A stretch of DNA of 64,000 nt from Enterococcus hermanniensis (GCF_001885945.1 NZ_JXKQ01000001.1:124001-188000), one strand, 5' to 3'. Numbered from the stretch's first letter, positions 21,147 to 31,053 are shown. The notes: a model not told the origin generated them from the letters alone. Numbers and translations are program-made.

Positions 21147-22001
21147 TTAATCAAGTATTTGGCAAACGACACCCAGTGAGCCGGGACCCGTATGGACAGC
21201 TAACGCTGGTGAGACTTTACCAAAGTAAATGTTTTCAGCGGTAGGGAATAATTCATGTAACCGAGCACGCATCTTCTCAGCTGTTTCTAAAGCATCTGCT
21301 TGGGTAACCGCTAGATTAAACCGTTTATGAGATCCAATCTGTTCCTTGACTAATTGGATCGTTTTATCAATACTCTTATTCAATCCGCGAACCTTTGCTA
21401 CGGTATAGTAGATGCCTTCGGAATTACATGAAATGATTGGTTTTAATTTTAAGGCGCTTCCTAATAATGAAGCGACCAACCCGATACGACCACCTTTTTG
21501 TAAGTATTCAAGTGTATCAACATTAAAAAAGATTTTTGTATGTGGAATTTTACTTTCGACTTCCGCAATAACTTCAGTAAAATTTTTTCCTTGTTTGATA
21601 AGATCCCCTGCATAAATTGCTAAAATACCTGCTCCGATCCCCACATTTTTAGTATCGATCGAATGAAAAGTCAATCCTTCATAATGTTCACCAAGTACAC
21701 GTAAAGCATTATATGTTCCACTCAAACCACTCGAAATTGTCACCATAATCACATGCGTATAGCCCTGAGCTTTGATTTGATCAAAAACTTGATGGATTAC
21801 TTCCCCATCAGGTAAGGATGTTTTTGGCAACTCTTTTTTTATTAATGGAAAAATCGTATCAGAACTGATATCGATCCCATCTCTATATTCTTTATCACTA
21901 AAAATAATTCGAAGCGGTACCATAAAAAAAGGTCCGTTAGCAATTACTTCTTGTGGAACATCTGTCCCTGAATCAACTAAAACTGCAATTTTCTCACTCA
22001 T
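21147..22001 (-). CDS. DegV family fatty acid-binding protein (FakB-like)
   Basis: 284 residues with the DegV hallmarks LVDSGTDVPQEV at the N-terminus, a TSLPDGEVIHQVFD segment, ISSGLSGTYNA and FFNVDTLEYLQKGGRIG. Proteins of this family bind a fatty acid for phosphorylation by FakA. Here it overlaps by eight bases the upstream DUF1836 gene. No fakA is in the window. Confidence 0.92.
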   Translation of the reverse strand: MSEKIAVLVDSGTDVPQEVIANGPFFMVPLRIIFSDKEYRDGIDISSDTIFPLIKKELPKTSLPDGEVIHQVFDQIKAQGYTHVIMVTISSGLSGTYNALRVLGEHYEGLTFHSIDTKNVGIGAGILAIYAGDLIKQGKNFTEVIAEVESKIPHTKIFFNVDTLEYLQKGGRIGLVASLLGSALKLKPIISCNSEGIYYTVAKVRGLNKSIDKTIQLVKEQIGSHKRFNLAVTQADALETAEKMRARLHELFPTAENIYFGKVSPALAVHTGPGSLGVVCQILD

Positions 22002-22542
22002 TATTTTCGCCTACTTTCTCTTTTTCCAATTGAATGATCTTTTCTGCTAACATTTTTTGTGTCAGCGAAGCGACCGCACTTTTCATTGCTAAATAGTAAA
22101 CATCTTTATTTGTTCGTGTGGTAGTAATTGTTTCACCTTCAATTACTTTTGCAATATCACTTAAAGCCTCTTCTTGCACGATACAAAAATTGTTGTAGGC
22201 TTCTTGCGGTTCATTGACCGATAATTGCATCCGAATCAGTTCGTTGATATCTGGAATCGTAAATACTTGTTTTAATGAAGTGATCGCAATCAGATATGCC
22301 AAGTGGTTCCGATTGTAACGCTTCTTCACTGGTGGCGGTACCAATTTGTGTTTAACATAGTTATTCACCATCGCACTCGATAGGATCGTCTGCTTTTCAT
22401 TTTGAATCAAAGGAGACAAGTAACGATCGACTAGCGTGATGACTTGATCCATATATAATTCTAATTCAGGTAGTTCTTCCCAATAAGGCAAACGAATATT
22501 TTTGAGTACTTCAGCCCATTCTTTGAGTGCTTTTTCTTCCAA
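21994..22542 (-). CDS. DUF1836 domain-containing protein
   Basis: 182 residues with the DUF1836 signature LPYWEELPELELYMDQVITLVDRYL near the N-terminus. The domain looks like a winged-helix DNA-binding fold (MVNNYVKHKL, HLAYLIAITSLKQVF). It starts at a TTG nine bases after AAGGAG and is followed directly by degV, a common pairing in Firmicutes; a regulatory role for the pair is inferred. Confidence 0.85.
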   Translation of the reverse strand: MEEKALKEWAEVLKNIRLPYWEELPELELYMDQVITLVDRYLSPLIQNEKQTILSSAMVNNYVKHKLVPPPVKKRYNRNHLAYLIAITSLKQVFTIPDINELIRMQLSVNEPQEAYNNFCIVQEEALSDIAKVIEGETITTTRTNKDVYYLAMKSAVASLTQKMLAEKIIQLEKEKVGENNE

Positions 22543-22791
22543 ATCTGGTAACTCCTTTTTTGATTGTAAAGTTCAAATCAATCTATTTCTTCAAAGATGG
22601 ATTTTTATCTTTTTATTTTTTTAATAGTTGGATTATTGCTTTTATCGTTAAAAATAGTTAGACTGCGATAAAGTGACCAATGAAACCGGCATCTTTGAAT
22701 TCTCATTTTAACAAAATTATCATGATTCTACAATATAGTTTTTAAAACTAGATAAATAAAATATTTTCTTTAATTAAATCTTTATTTATTC
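22543..22791. other. AT-rich intergenic region without a gene
   Basis: Between the DUF1836 start and the tRNA promoter I see no reading frame with an RBS, no strong hairpin and no repeat. It presumably holds the promoter of the DUF1836-degV pair, which I could not place. Confidence 0.5.
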
Positions 22792-22820
22792 TTGCATTTT
22801 TATTTTCTCAGTGCTAACAT
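22792..22820 (+). promoter_or_regulatory. Promoter of tRNA-Lys
   Basis: TTGCAT (22792-22797), 17 bases, TAACAT (22815-22820); the tRNA begins 18 bases after the -10. Confidence 0.65.
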
Positions 22821-22837
22821 ATGTAAGTAATTTGTTT

Positions 22838-22910
<73 letters not shown>

Positions 22911-22929
22911 TTGGGTGCCAAACCCACGT

Positions 22930-22991
22930 CACCGGCACAATCTTGGCGTCTTCGGACGTTTCGAAAAGAATGTGTGCGGTGGCATTTTTTT
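22930..22991 (+). terminator. Structured terminator-like element after tRNA-Lys
   Basis: CACCG(G)CACA (22930-22939) pairs with TGTG..CGGTG (22971-22981), enclosing a CGTC-TTCG-GACG tetraloop hairpin (22947-22958), and is followed by seven T (22985-22991). It probably ends the tRNA transcript. The branched structure and higher GC than the surroundings could also fit a small RNA. Confidence 0.55.
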
Positions 22992-23007
22992 ATACTAAAA
23001 AACAAAA

Positions 23008-23055
23008 AAAGTTGGAACAAAGTATTACTACTTTTGTTCCAGCTTCTTTTTTATC
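23008..23055. terminator. Bidirectional terminator between tRNA-Lys and the ABC permease
   Basis: GTTGGAACAAAGTA pairs with TACTTTTGTTCCAGC (one bulge, one G-U), flanked by A and T runs. It overlaps the permease stop codon. Confidence 0.8.
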
Positions 23056-24250
23056 TTAAAATATCGATCAAATCTTTTTTAGCAGCTTCGGAAGCCGGCA
23101 TCACAGAAAAGAGCAAGCCAATACCACTTGAAACACCGACCGCCAAACAAACGGTGAATAAATCCACTGAAACATGGATATTCATCACACTACCAATCGC
23201 ATAGGCGACCAATATTCCTAATAAATAACCAATGATCCCGCCGACTAATGTCAGCGTCATTCCTTCTAAAAGGAACTGTAGGCGAATGGCGCCTCTAGTT
23301 GCTCCTAAAGCTCGTCGAATCCCGATCTCTTTTGTACGTTCGGAGACAGAAATATACATCATATTCATCACACCAACACCTGCAATAAATAAAGAAATCC
23401 CGGCCACAGCACTAATGAAGAGCGTGATACTACTCAAAACATTACTGATTCCGTCCGTCATCATGGCCATATTAGAGACTTGGTATTCCCCTTGCTGGCG
23501 CATCGCTCCGTTTGCTTTTAACTTATTGATAGCTTTTTCAGCAATTTTATTTAACTTACTGCCATCAGCTAAAGTCAATACTACGGATCCGGTATTTTTT
23601 TCGTTACCAAAAAAGTGTGTATAAGTCTGTCGAGGAATTTGGACCTTCGTGGCACCCACCGAAAACATGGATTCTTCTGCACCAGCCGGAAAAACGCCTA
23701 CGATTGTAAAGACTGCTTGATCCATTTCGAATCCACGGCCCACGGCTTCACTTGCTGTTCCAAAAAGCTCTTTCGCCAATGAAGCATCTAGCGTTACCAC
23801 TTTATTTTGAGTTTGATTATCAAAAGCTGTTAGCCCCCGACCATAACTGACTGCTTTTCCCTTTTTAGTAACTACTCCGATACGAGTACTTTTAGTTTTT
23901 TCTTTTACCGGGATATCTTTATACAGATAAGTCAAATCAGTTTTAGGATACGAGACTTTTTCTACCCCATCGATCGTTTTCAATAAACTAAAATCAGAAC
24001 TTTGGATCATATCAAGATTTGATTCATACAAGTTATTGTTGTTAGGTACAAAATCGATATTGACTTCTAACTTATCCGATTCCTCCGAAGTAAGGCTTTT
24101 AATTGTATCCCGTTCAAATCCACGACCAATCGATAAAATCGCAATCACAGCTGCGATCCCAATAATGATCCCAAACATTGTTAGGGCGCTTCTTTTTTTA
24201 TTTTTAAAAATTGAGCCTAAAGAAGAACGCCAATTCACATAAAATTTCAT
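23051..24250 (-). CDS. ABC transporter permease, MacB/YknZ type
   Basis: 399 residues: N-terminal membrane helix (about 18-42), an extracytoplasmic MacB_PCD-like domain, then three helices of the FtsX core with the conserved SVSERTKEIGIRRALGATRGAIRLQFLLEG. It overlaps the ATPase gene by four bases. With the ATPase and the HlyD-like adaptor it forms a tripartite exporter resembling YknXYZ of Bacillus, which protects against toxic peptides; the substrate here is unknown. Confidence 0.9.
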   Translation of the reverse strand: MKFYVNWRSSLGSIFKNKKRSALTMFGIIIGIAAVIAILSIGRGFERDTIKSLTSEESDKLEVNIDFVPNNNNLYESNLDMIQSSDFSLLKTIDGVEKVSYPKTDLTYLYKDIPVKEKTKSTRIGVVTKKGKAVSYGRGLTAFDNQTQNKVVTLDASLAKELFGTASEAVGRGFEMDQAVFTIVGVFPAGAEESMFSVGATKVQIPRQTYTHFFGNEKNTGSVVLTLADGSKLNKIAEKAINKLKANGAMRQQGEYQVSNMAMMTDGISNVLSSITLFISAVAGISLFIAGVGVMNMMYISVSERTKEIGIRRALGATRGAIRLQFLLEGMTLTLVGGIIGYLLGILVAYAIGSVMNIHVSVDLFTVCLAVGVSSGIGLLFSVMPASEAAKKDLIDILR

Positions 24251-24933
24251 GCTTCGATCACCGTCCGATCTTCAATGATTGCCCCGTCTCTGATTTGAAC
24301 CAGTCGCGTACAATAAGGAACAACTTCTGGATCATGTGTCACTAAAAAAATCGTGACTTGATCTTGACGATTCAATTCTTTGAACAATTCCATGATGTCG
24401 TTGGAAGTGTGTGTGTCCAGTGCTCCTGTGGGTTCGTCTGCAATGATGAACTTTGGCTGATTGATCAACGCTCGGGCAATCGCTACACGTTGTTGCTGAC
24501 CACCAGAAAGCTGACGTGGGTGTTTTTCTGCTTTGTCTGCTAGGCCCACTTTGGCTAATACTGCCATTACTTTTTCTTTGGTTTGATGAAAACTATAACC
24601 ATTATATAGCAACGGTAACTCAACATTTTCGTAGACGGTATAATTCTCGATCAAACTAAAGTTTTGGAAAACAAAACCGACTGTTTGATTACGAATTTTT
24701 GATAATCGATCATCGGTTGTCGTGATAAGGTTTTCTCCTTCAAAGAGATATTCTCCTTCAAATTTCGTATCGATAAAACCTAACGTATTAATCAGTGTTG
24801 ATTTCCCACTTCCCGATGGACCCATGATCGCAATCATCTCACCAGCATCGGCAGATAGATTAATGTCTTTCAATACATGCAAGACCTCTTCATCATTCCG
24901 ATAATATTTATTGATCTGTTTTAATTCGATCAT
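24247..24933 (-). CDS. ABC transporter ATP-binding protein, MacB/YknY type
   Basis: 228 residues of the LolD/MacB class: Walker A GPSGSGKST, Q-loop VFQNFSLIENYTVYENV, signature LSGGQQQR, Walker B FIIADEPTGALD and the H-loop VTHDPEV. Directly follows the adaptor gene with no gap and overlaps the permease gene. Confidence 0.95.
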   Translation of the reverse strand: MIELKQINKYYRNDEEVLHVLKDINLSADAGEMIAIMGPSGSGKSTLINTLGFIDTKFEGEYLFEGENLITTTDDRLSKIRNQTVGFVFQNFSLIENYTVYENVELPLLYNGYSFHQTKEKVMAVLAKVGLADKAEKHPRQLSGGQQQRVAIARALINQPKFIIADEPTGALDTHTSNDIMELFKELNRQDQVTIFLVTHDPEVVPYCTRLVQIRDGAIIEDRTVIEA

Positions 24934-26139
24934 TTAATCCACCGCCAATTCCTGACCATCGTGTAACGTCTTATCAGGATTTGAGATTACCTTGTCTCCT
25001 TCTTTAAGACCTTCTTTTAAAATCATGTAACTTCCTTGATTCTCGGTTTTGATTGTCGCTTCATGAACTTTGCCTTTACGATAAACAAAAACATATTCTG
25101 TGTCACCAGAAGTTCGAATCGCTTTTTTAGGAATGCGTATCTCATCTAATGGTAGAACCACTTGAACATTGTACCCGTAATGCAACGTTTCGGTTGGTTT
25201 AATACTGAAACTATAATTTGAAATCGAAGAAGCAGCCGTGGTTGCTGCTGCATTCCCTGTTGTTTGGCTGGCTTGATCCGGTAATTGATTGACATGAGTG
25301 ATCGTTCCTGCGATTTCTTGGTTCGTTGTCACGGGCTTGATCGTTACCGAAGCATCCTGTTTTACTTGAGGATAATCATATTCAGAAGCTGTTGCTTCAA
25401 CTGTGACCTCATTGCTGACTACTTTTACGACTGGAACAGTCACATCATTCTTACCTTTTTGATCGACATACGCAATTCCTTTTGTCGTACTGGTCACGAC
25501 GGAACTCACTTTATTTCGGACAGTATCCACACTTTGGTTGGCTGAATTCAATTCAACATTGGCACTTTCTAATCCTTGTCGAGCTTGAACGACAGCATCT
25601 TTTGCACTGTCTAATGCCGTTTCATACTGATCTTTTTCTTGTTTGTATTGCTCTTTTTTAGCTGCATCTTCTTCCGTATTTTCGTTTATATTATTATAGT
25701 TATTGATAGATGTATTTAATTGTTGCTGAACTCTTGCCTGTTTATCTTGGGCAATCGCCAACATTTCTTGGGCATTCGTCACTGCTAAATTTAATTTATC
25801 TAAATTACTACTTTGCTCTTCAGCTTGAGTCTCATACTCCGGATTGGTATAGCTCAATAAAGTCGCCCCTTCGGCAACTTCTTGTCCATCCTCCACGTTG
25901 ATTGTTGAAATTTTCCCCAATGTTTGATCCAGATAGTAATCCTGGGTATGAGTAGCCTGAACGATACCATTAAATATCAACGGATCGGTTTTCTTTAACG
26001 TAACGGTTTGAAATTTATTTTCGGCTGTTTTACTTGGTTTCATTTGTTGAAAGATAATAATTCCAATTACTAGCACAAACGCAATAATTCCACCAATAAT
26101 ACTCCAGCGAATTTTTTGTTTTCTCGTCATTTTTTTCAT
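24934..26139 (-). CDS. HlyD/YknX-type efflux adaptor subunit
   Basis: 401 residues: N-terminal membrane anchor (about 11-29), lipoyl-like half-motif, a long coiled coil (about 105-205), the second lipoyl half and beta-barrel domains ending LKEGLKEGDKVISNPDKTLHDGQELAVD. In Gram-positive bacteria such adaptors sit on the outer face of the membrane and couple to MacB-type permeases. RBS GAGGT; one base after the upstream membrane protein gene. Confidence 0.9.
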   Translation of the reverse strand: MKKMTRKQKIRWSIIGGIIAFVLVIGIIIFQQMKPSKTAENKFQTVTLKKTDPLIFNGIVQATHTQDYYLDQTLGKISTINVEDGQEVAEGATLLSYTNPEYETQAEEQSSNLDKLNLAVTNAQEMLAIAQDKQARVQQQLNTSINNYNNINENTEEDAAKKEQYKQEKDQYETALDSAKDAVVQARQGLESANVELNSANQSVDTVRNKVSSVVTSTTKGIAYVDQKGKNDVTVPVVKVVSNEVTVEATASEYDYPQVKQDASVTIKPVTTNQEIAGTITHVNQLPDQASQTTGNAAATTAASSISNYSFSIKPTETLHYGYNVQVVLPLDEIRIPKKAIRTSGDTEYVFVYRKGKVHEATIKTENQGSYMILKEGLKEGDKVISNPDKTLHDGQELAVD

Positions 26140-26616
26140 TTAAGCTACCTCTGGTTCTGCTTTGAATAAATGCACAATCACGAGTACTGCCGGAATCAAA
26201 AAAATTACTTGAAAAATCAGCGTGACGATCATCATGACCAATGAAACATTCGCTCCTTCAACTTGCATCGTCGGCTGCATTAATTGATTGATTAGCAACC
26301 CGATTAACCCCCAAATGATATAGGCATAATAAGGGATCTTCGTTGGGATACTTTCATCAGCTAATTTTTTATTGGCTTTAAAATAATAAACCAATAATCC
26401 AATTGAGATAGCTAACGAAACAATCGAGAAAACTTTTGTGAATGGACTATTTAGATAGTCGAACATCTCTTGCCCATAGTCGCCTAACATTTTGTAATCA
26501 CTAAGTTTCGGATTCAATGATTTAGGTAATCCGATGATTCCGGTAATCGTTGAGAGTATTCCTAAAATAATCAAAACCATATTCCATGTCTTTGCCTTTT
26601 TTAAATGCTTTTCCAT
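26140..26616 (-). CDS. Small four-helix membrane protein, first gene of the export operon
   Basis: 158 residues with four hydrophobic helices (about 12-29, 61-79, 93-109 and 125-149). It occupies the place that the Yip1-domain protein YknW holds in Bacillus yknWXYZ, but the sequence likeness is too weak for me to claim homology. AGGAG precedes the ATG. Likely role by position: partner or assembly factor of the exporter. Confidence 0.75.
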   Translation of the reverse strand: MEKHLKKAKTWNMVLIILGILSTITGIIGLPKSLNPKLSDYKMLGDYGQEMFDYLNSPFTKVFSIVSLAISIGLLVYYFKANKKLADESIPTKIPYYAYIIWGLIGLLINQLMQPTMQVEGANVSLVMMIVTLIFQVIFLIPAVLVIVHLFKAEPEVA

Positions 26617-26832
26617 TTACTCACTCCTAAATAATTTTATTCAATGAAAATAAACTCCAACCCTAAAGTAATTTCATTAAATTAGTCCAAGTATACTCAA
26701 ATTCAATTATTTTTTAAAGTAAAAATGAAAAAATAAAATACTTTTAATCGTCATTATTTTTAAATTGTTTGTAAACTAAATAAAAAAAGCATTTTAAACT
26801 CTTAAAAATAACTATTTTAATTATTTAAAACA

Positions 26833-26863
26833 AAAAAAGCTATGACATGCTCGTCATAACTTT
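26833..26863 (-). terminator. Terminator of the opp operon
   Basis: AAAGTTATGAC / GTCATAGCTTT stem (minus strand) with a six-base loop followed by T run; 11 bases after the oppF stop. Bases 26617-26832 upstream of the export operon are very AT-rich, with no further gene seen. Confidence 0.88.
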
Positions 26864-26873
26864 CTTCTCAAAT

Positions 26874-27830
26874 TCAACTTTTAACCAATAGTTTTTCACT
26901 TTTTAAATGTTCTAATTTTTTCTTGTAGTAGGCTACTTCATCTTCTGAAGAATAAATGTAATGTCCAGGGCCAATTTCTCGCAATGTCCGCGTTTTGCCA
27001 TCATGTGGTTCGGTTTGATACCTGATGCGGCGACGCTGACGTTCATGGTCTGGATCAGGCATCGGAATTGCTGATAGCAAGCTTTCAGTATAAGGATGAA
27101 CACCAAAGTGATAGATTTCTTCACTATCTCCGACTTCTAACAAGTGACCATTATTCATAACACCGATCCGATCACTGATATGTTTTACCATCGATAAATC
27201 ATGGGCGATAAATAAATAAGTCAAGTTTTGTTCTTTTTGTAAATCTTGAAGCAAATTCACGACTTGGGCTTGGATCGATACATCCAAAGCCGAAATCGGT
27301 TCATCACAAATAATAAAACGTGGGCGAACCGCTAATGCGCGAGCAATTCCGATCCGTTGACGTTGCCCCCCTGAAAATTCATGGGGATAGCGCGTGCCAT
27401 GACTAGGATTCAAACCGACTGTTTCGAGCAATTCATTGACAATTTTATCACGCTCTTTCGGCGTACTCGCCAACTTATTGACATCGATCCCTTCAGCGAT
27501 AATATCTTTTACTTTCATTCGAGGATTCAAAGAGGCATATGGATCTTGAAAAATCATTTGAACATCCCGGCGGAATTTGGTCAAATCGTTTTTTCCATGA
27601 ATCTTCGTAACATCTTCACCATCAAATAAGATCTCACCGTCTGTCGGCTGATTCAAGCGAATAATCGAACGACCAGTCGTTGATTTCCCACTACCTGATT
27701 CACCAACTAGTCCAAACGTTTCCCCTTCATTGATATAAAAACTCACATCATTGACTGCTCGAACTTCGTTTTTTGTACCAGTATTAAAATACTGTTTTAA
27801 ATTATTGACTTCTAATAATCGTTTCTCCAT
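26874..27830 (-). CDS. oppF: Oligopeptide ABC transporter ATP-binding protein OppF
   Basis: 318 residues: Walker A GESGSGKST, signature FSGGQRQR, Walker B FIICDEPISALD and the C-terminal oligopeptide-type extension. Pairs with OppD as the motor of the oligopeptide importer. Last gene of oppBCDF, 30 bases after oppD. Confidence 0.95.
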   Translation of the reverse strand: MEKRLLEVNNLKQYFNTGTKNEVRAVNDVSFYINEGETFGLVGESGSGKSTTGRSIIRLNQPTDGEILFDGEDVTKIHGKNDLTKFRRDVQMIFQDPYASLNPRMKVKDIIAEGIDVNKLASTPKERDKIVNELLETVGLNPSHGTRYPHEFSGGQRQRIGIARALAVRPRFIICDEPISALDVSIQAQVVNLLQDLQKEQNLTYLFIAHDLSMVKHISDRIGVMNNGHLLEVGDSEEIYHFGVHPYTESLLSAIPMPDPDHERQRRRIRYQTEPHDGKTRTLREIGPGHYIYSSEDEVAYYKKKLEHLKSEKLLVKS

Positions 27831-27860
27831 GTATAGTTCCCCCGTTTTTCTTCACTTGGT

Positions 27861-28907
27861 TTAAGCGGAATATTGATTTTGCTTTTTGCGAAAAATATCC
27901 CAGCGTCTTTGAATCTCAAGCGGAGGCGTTACTTTTGGCGCTTGTGGTGCTAGTAACCAAGTCGCTGCTTTATGTGTCGCTGAAAGTTCAAAGAACGGCG
28001 GTTCCATCTCGGCGTCAATTTTCAGAGCAAATTCATTTCGAGGATAAAAGGCATCACCTTTAGGTGGATCCAATAGATCAGGTGGTGAACCAGGAATCGC
28101 ATAAAGGCGATCATTTTCACTATCTAATGTCGGCATTGAACCTAATAATCCCCAAGTATATGGATGCTGTGGGTTATAAAAAATTTCTTCAGCTGTACCA
28201 ACTTCAATGATTCTGCCGGCATACATAACTGCTACCCGATCAGCCACATTCGCTACTACTCCAAGATCATGGGTAATAAAGATGATCGACGTTTCGATTT
28301 TTTCTTGGATTTCTTTTAGTAATTCCAAAATCTGTGCTTGAATCGTTACGTCCAAAGCCGTAGTTGGTTCATCTGCAATCAAAATCTCAGGATTACAGAT
28401 CAATGCGATCGCGATAACGATCCGTTGACGTTGGCCACCAGAAAATTGATGGGGATAATTTTTAAGACGTTTTTCAGCATCGGGAATCCCCACTAGGTTC
28501 AGTAAATCTAATGCAGCTTTCATGCCTTCTTTTTTTGAAACTTTTTTGTGTTTACGTAGTGATTCTGCGACTTGCTTTCCGATCGTCATAGTTGGATCTA
28601 ACGATGTCATTGGATCTTGAAAAATCATTGCGATCTCGCGACCACGAATTTTTTGCATTTCTTTTTCTGTTTTATCAACGATACTCTCACCTTTAAAGAG
28701 GATCTCACCTTCGTCGATATTGGCATTACTTGATAACAATCGCATGATCGTTCTGGTCGTAACAGATTTCCCACTACCCGATTCACCTACGATTGCCAGT
28801 GTTTCACCCTTATTCAAATCGAAGTCCACACCACGAATTGCTCGCACTTTTCCGGCATAGGTATCGAATGAAATATTTAAATTTTTCACTTCTAAAATTT
28901 TTTCCAT
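27861..28907 (-). CDS. oppD: Oligopeptide ABC transporter ATP-binding protein OppD
   Basis: 348 residues: Walker A GESGSGKSV, FSGGQRQR, ILIADEPTTALD, and the C-terminal oligo_HPY extension with PHQPYTWGLLGSMP-like sequence (NPQHPYTWGLLGSMP) and PGSPPDLLDPPKGDAF. Second motor subunit of the importer. Confidence 0.95.
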   Translation of the reverse strand: MEKILEVKNLNISFDTYAGKVRAIRGVDFDLNKGETLAIVGESGSGKSVTTRTIMRLLSSNANIDEGEILFKGESIVDKTEKEMQKIRGREIAMIFQDPMTSLDPTMTIGKQVAESLRKHKKVSKKEGMKAALDLLNLVGIPDAEKRLKNYPHQFSGGQRQRIVIAIALICNPEILIADEPTTALDVTIQAQILELLKEIQEKIETSIIFITHDLGVVANVADRVAVMYAGRIIEVGTAEEIFYNPQHPYTWGLLGSMPTLDSENDRLYAIPGSPPDLLDPPKGDAFYPRNEFALKIDAEMEPPFFELSATHKAATWLLAPQAPKVTPPLEIQRRWDIFRKKQNQYSA

Positions 28908-28914
28908 AAATTCT

Positions 28915-29949
28915 TCACTCTTTCATTTTCGGATCGAATGCGTCGCGTAGACCATCGGCTAATAAATTGAAGCAGATCATGATCAATGAGATCGTCACTG
29001 CAGGAATCCATAATAAGTATGGTAAGTACAAGAACGTTTTGTATCCATCATTTAGTAACGTACCTAGTGAAGCGGCCGGCGGTGTCAAACCTAAACCAAT
29101 GAAACTCAAGAACGCTTCGAAGAAAATTGCTGTCGGAATACTAAACATCATTTGAATAATAATGACACTTGAGATATTTGGAATGATATGTTTCAGTGAA
29201 ATTTTCCATTTAGATTCACCCAGAGTCATACCTGCTAAAACATATTCCTGATCTTTTAGCTTCAGCGTCTGGGCTCGGACAATTCGGGCCATTGGTATCC
29301 AGTTCGTAATAGCCATCGCTGCAACGATCGAGAAGATCCCTGGTTCAAAAACGACCAGCATCAAAATCATTACGACTAAGTTCGGAATACCCGAAAGAAT
29401 TTCTAAGAAACGTTGCATCGCGTTATCGACTCTACCACCAAGCATGCCGGAAATTAATCCATACGCAACACCCAGCGTGATATCAAACAGTGCTGCGATA
29501 AATGCGATCAATAAAGAAATACGCGTCCCCATGAACAAGCGACTCAATACATCACGCCCTAAACCATCGGTTCCTAACAAGTAATTTACACTGCTCGGTA
29601 CATCTGCTTGCGCATATTTATCGACTAATTCACCAGCAACCATCGTTTTCCCGTTTAAACCATTGATATTCAAACCTGGAACTCGTGGCGGTAAGTTAAT
29701 GTAATCCACATTTTGTTTCGTTGGATCTTGCGGAGAAACAAAGATCGTTACAATTGAAATCACGATAATGACTGCTAAAACGATCATTGAGATGACTGCC
29801 GCTTTATTCTTTTTTAGGCGACGCCAAGAATCTTGTAAAAAATTCAGCGAAGGTGCAGCGATCTCCTCACGCTCTTCTTCGGTGTTTTTTTGTAAGGGTT
29901 GAAATTCATCAGCGGGAATATCAACGATTGAAGGATATTTTATTTCCAT
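28915..29949 (-). CDS. oppC: Oligopeptide ABC transporter permease OppC
   Basis: 344 residues: N-terminal OppC_N helix, a periplasm-facing insertion, then the BPD_transp_1 core with the EAA loop (GMTLGESKWKISLKHIIPN). Its ATG shares one base with the oppB stop (TAATG). Membrane-embedded half of the peptide channel. Confidence 0.95.
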   Translation of the reverse strand: MEIKYPSIVDIPADEFQPLQKNTEEEREEIAAPSLNFLQDSWRRLKKNKAAVISMIVLAVIIVISIVTIFVSPQDPTKQNVDYINLPPRVPGLNINGLNGKTMVAGELVDKYAQADVPSSVNYLLGTDGLGRDVLSRLFMGTRISLLIAFIAALFDITLGVAYGLISGMLGGRVDNAMQRFLEILSGIPNLVVMILMLVVFEPGIFSIVAAMAITNWIPMARIVRAQTLKLKDQEYVLAGMTLGESKWKISLKHIIPNISSVIIIQMMFSIPTAIFFEAFLSFIGLGLTPPAASLGTLLNDGYKTFLYLPYLLWIPAVTISLIMICFNLLADGLRDAFDPKMKE

Positions 29950-30890
29950 TAACTCTTACTCCCTTCTGACAGACGGATCCGAGGATCCACAAAACCATAA
30001 AGCAAATCGACCACCAAAATCACGAAGACTAACATGAATGAATACAAAATCGTAACAGCCATGATTGTTGGATAGTCATTAGTCATGATTGACTTAACAA
30101 ATTGTTCCCCAATACCTGGGATGGCAAAAATATTTTCGACTACTAACGAACCAGTCATTAAAGCCACGGCCAATGGTCCTAATAGTGTCATCAAAGGGAT
30201 CAAACTGTTACGCAAGCCATGTTTAAAGGCAATTTCCCAACGACTCAATCCTTTAGCACGTGCCAATTCGACGTAGTCACTGTGCAAGACTTCCACCATC
30301 TCGGTTCGAATGAAACGAGCTGAATCGGCCAGCGGTGACATCGCTAAGGCGAGGGTTGGTAAAATCGTATAGGCAAAACCTTCCCATTTCGCAATTGGTA
30401 ATACACGTAATTTCATAGCAAAGATATATTGAAGTAATACGGCGAAAACAAAGTTAGGAATTGAGCGTCCTAAGATCGCAACCAATGTTGCTAACGTATC
30501 TGCCCATGAATTTTGTTTCATCGCAGAGATCGTTCCTAAAACGATACCGACAAACGTCCCGAAGACGATAGCCTGTAACCCTAGTTGTAATGACGGTCCG
30601 ATACGTCCTGCTAATAAAGAAGCAACTTCTTGGTTCTTAAATTGGAACGAAATCCCAAAGTTTCCTTGTACAAGGTTTGTTAGATAGACCCAGTACTGAA
30701 CGATGATTGGTTTATCTAGGCCAACTTGTTTATTTAACATAGCGACTGTTTCAGGACTCAACCGTTCTTGGTTGGTATAAGGTGTTCCTGGTAATAATTG
30801 CATCAAGAAAAAGGTGATCGTTGCAATCAACCATAATGTCACTAGCATGAAAAAGACACGCTTTAAAAAATATTTTAAATAACTGCCCAT
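29949..30890 (-). CDS. oppB: Oligopeptide ABC transporter permease OppB
   Basis: 313 residues: six-helix permease with the EAA loop (ARAKGLSRWEIAFKHGLRNSLIP) and a PGIGEQFV motif. The frame is open 11 codons further, but AGGAGG sits before the ATG at 30890. A perfect 8-bp inverted repeat AATTCGTT/AACGAATT (30903-30920) lies just upstream of that RBS in the leader. Confidence 0.95.
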   Translation of the reverse strand: MGSYLKYFLKRVFFMLVTLWLIATITFFLMQLLPGTPYTNQERLSPETVAMLNKQVGLDKPIIVQYWVYLTNLVQGNFGISFQFKNQEVASLLAGRIGPSLQLGLQAIVFGTFVGIVLGTISAMKQNSWADTLATLVAILGRSIPNFVFAVLLQYIFAMKLRVLPIAKWEGFAYTILPTLALAMSPLADSARFIRTEMVEVLHSDYVELARAKGLSRWEIAFKHGLRNSLIPLMTLLGPLAVALMTGSLVVENIFAIPGIGEQFVKSIMTNDYPTIMAVTILYSFMLVFVILVVDLLYGFVDPRIRLSEGSKS

Positions 30891-31053
30891 GAGGTGCCTC
30901 CTAATTCGTTTCAACGAATTCATCGATGGATTCGCTGTTGCGTTCTTAAATTTTGACTTCTACTTTTGATATGGTTTACAGTAGGAGTACGTTGTAAGTA
31001 AATCGTTTTATCTAAAAAGCTTTTAACTAGCCTTTGATTATTGGAGTGTATGT

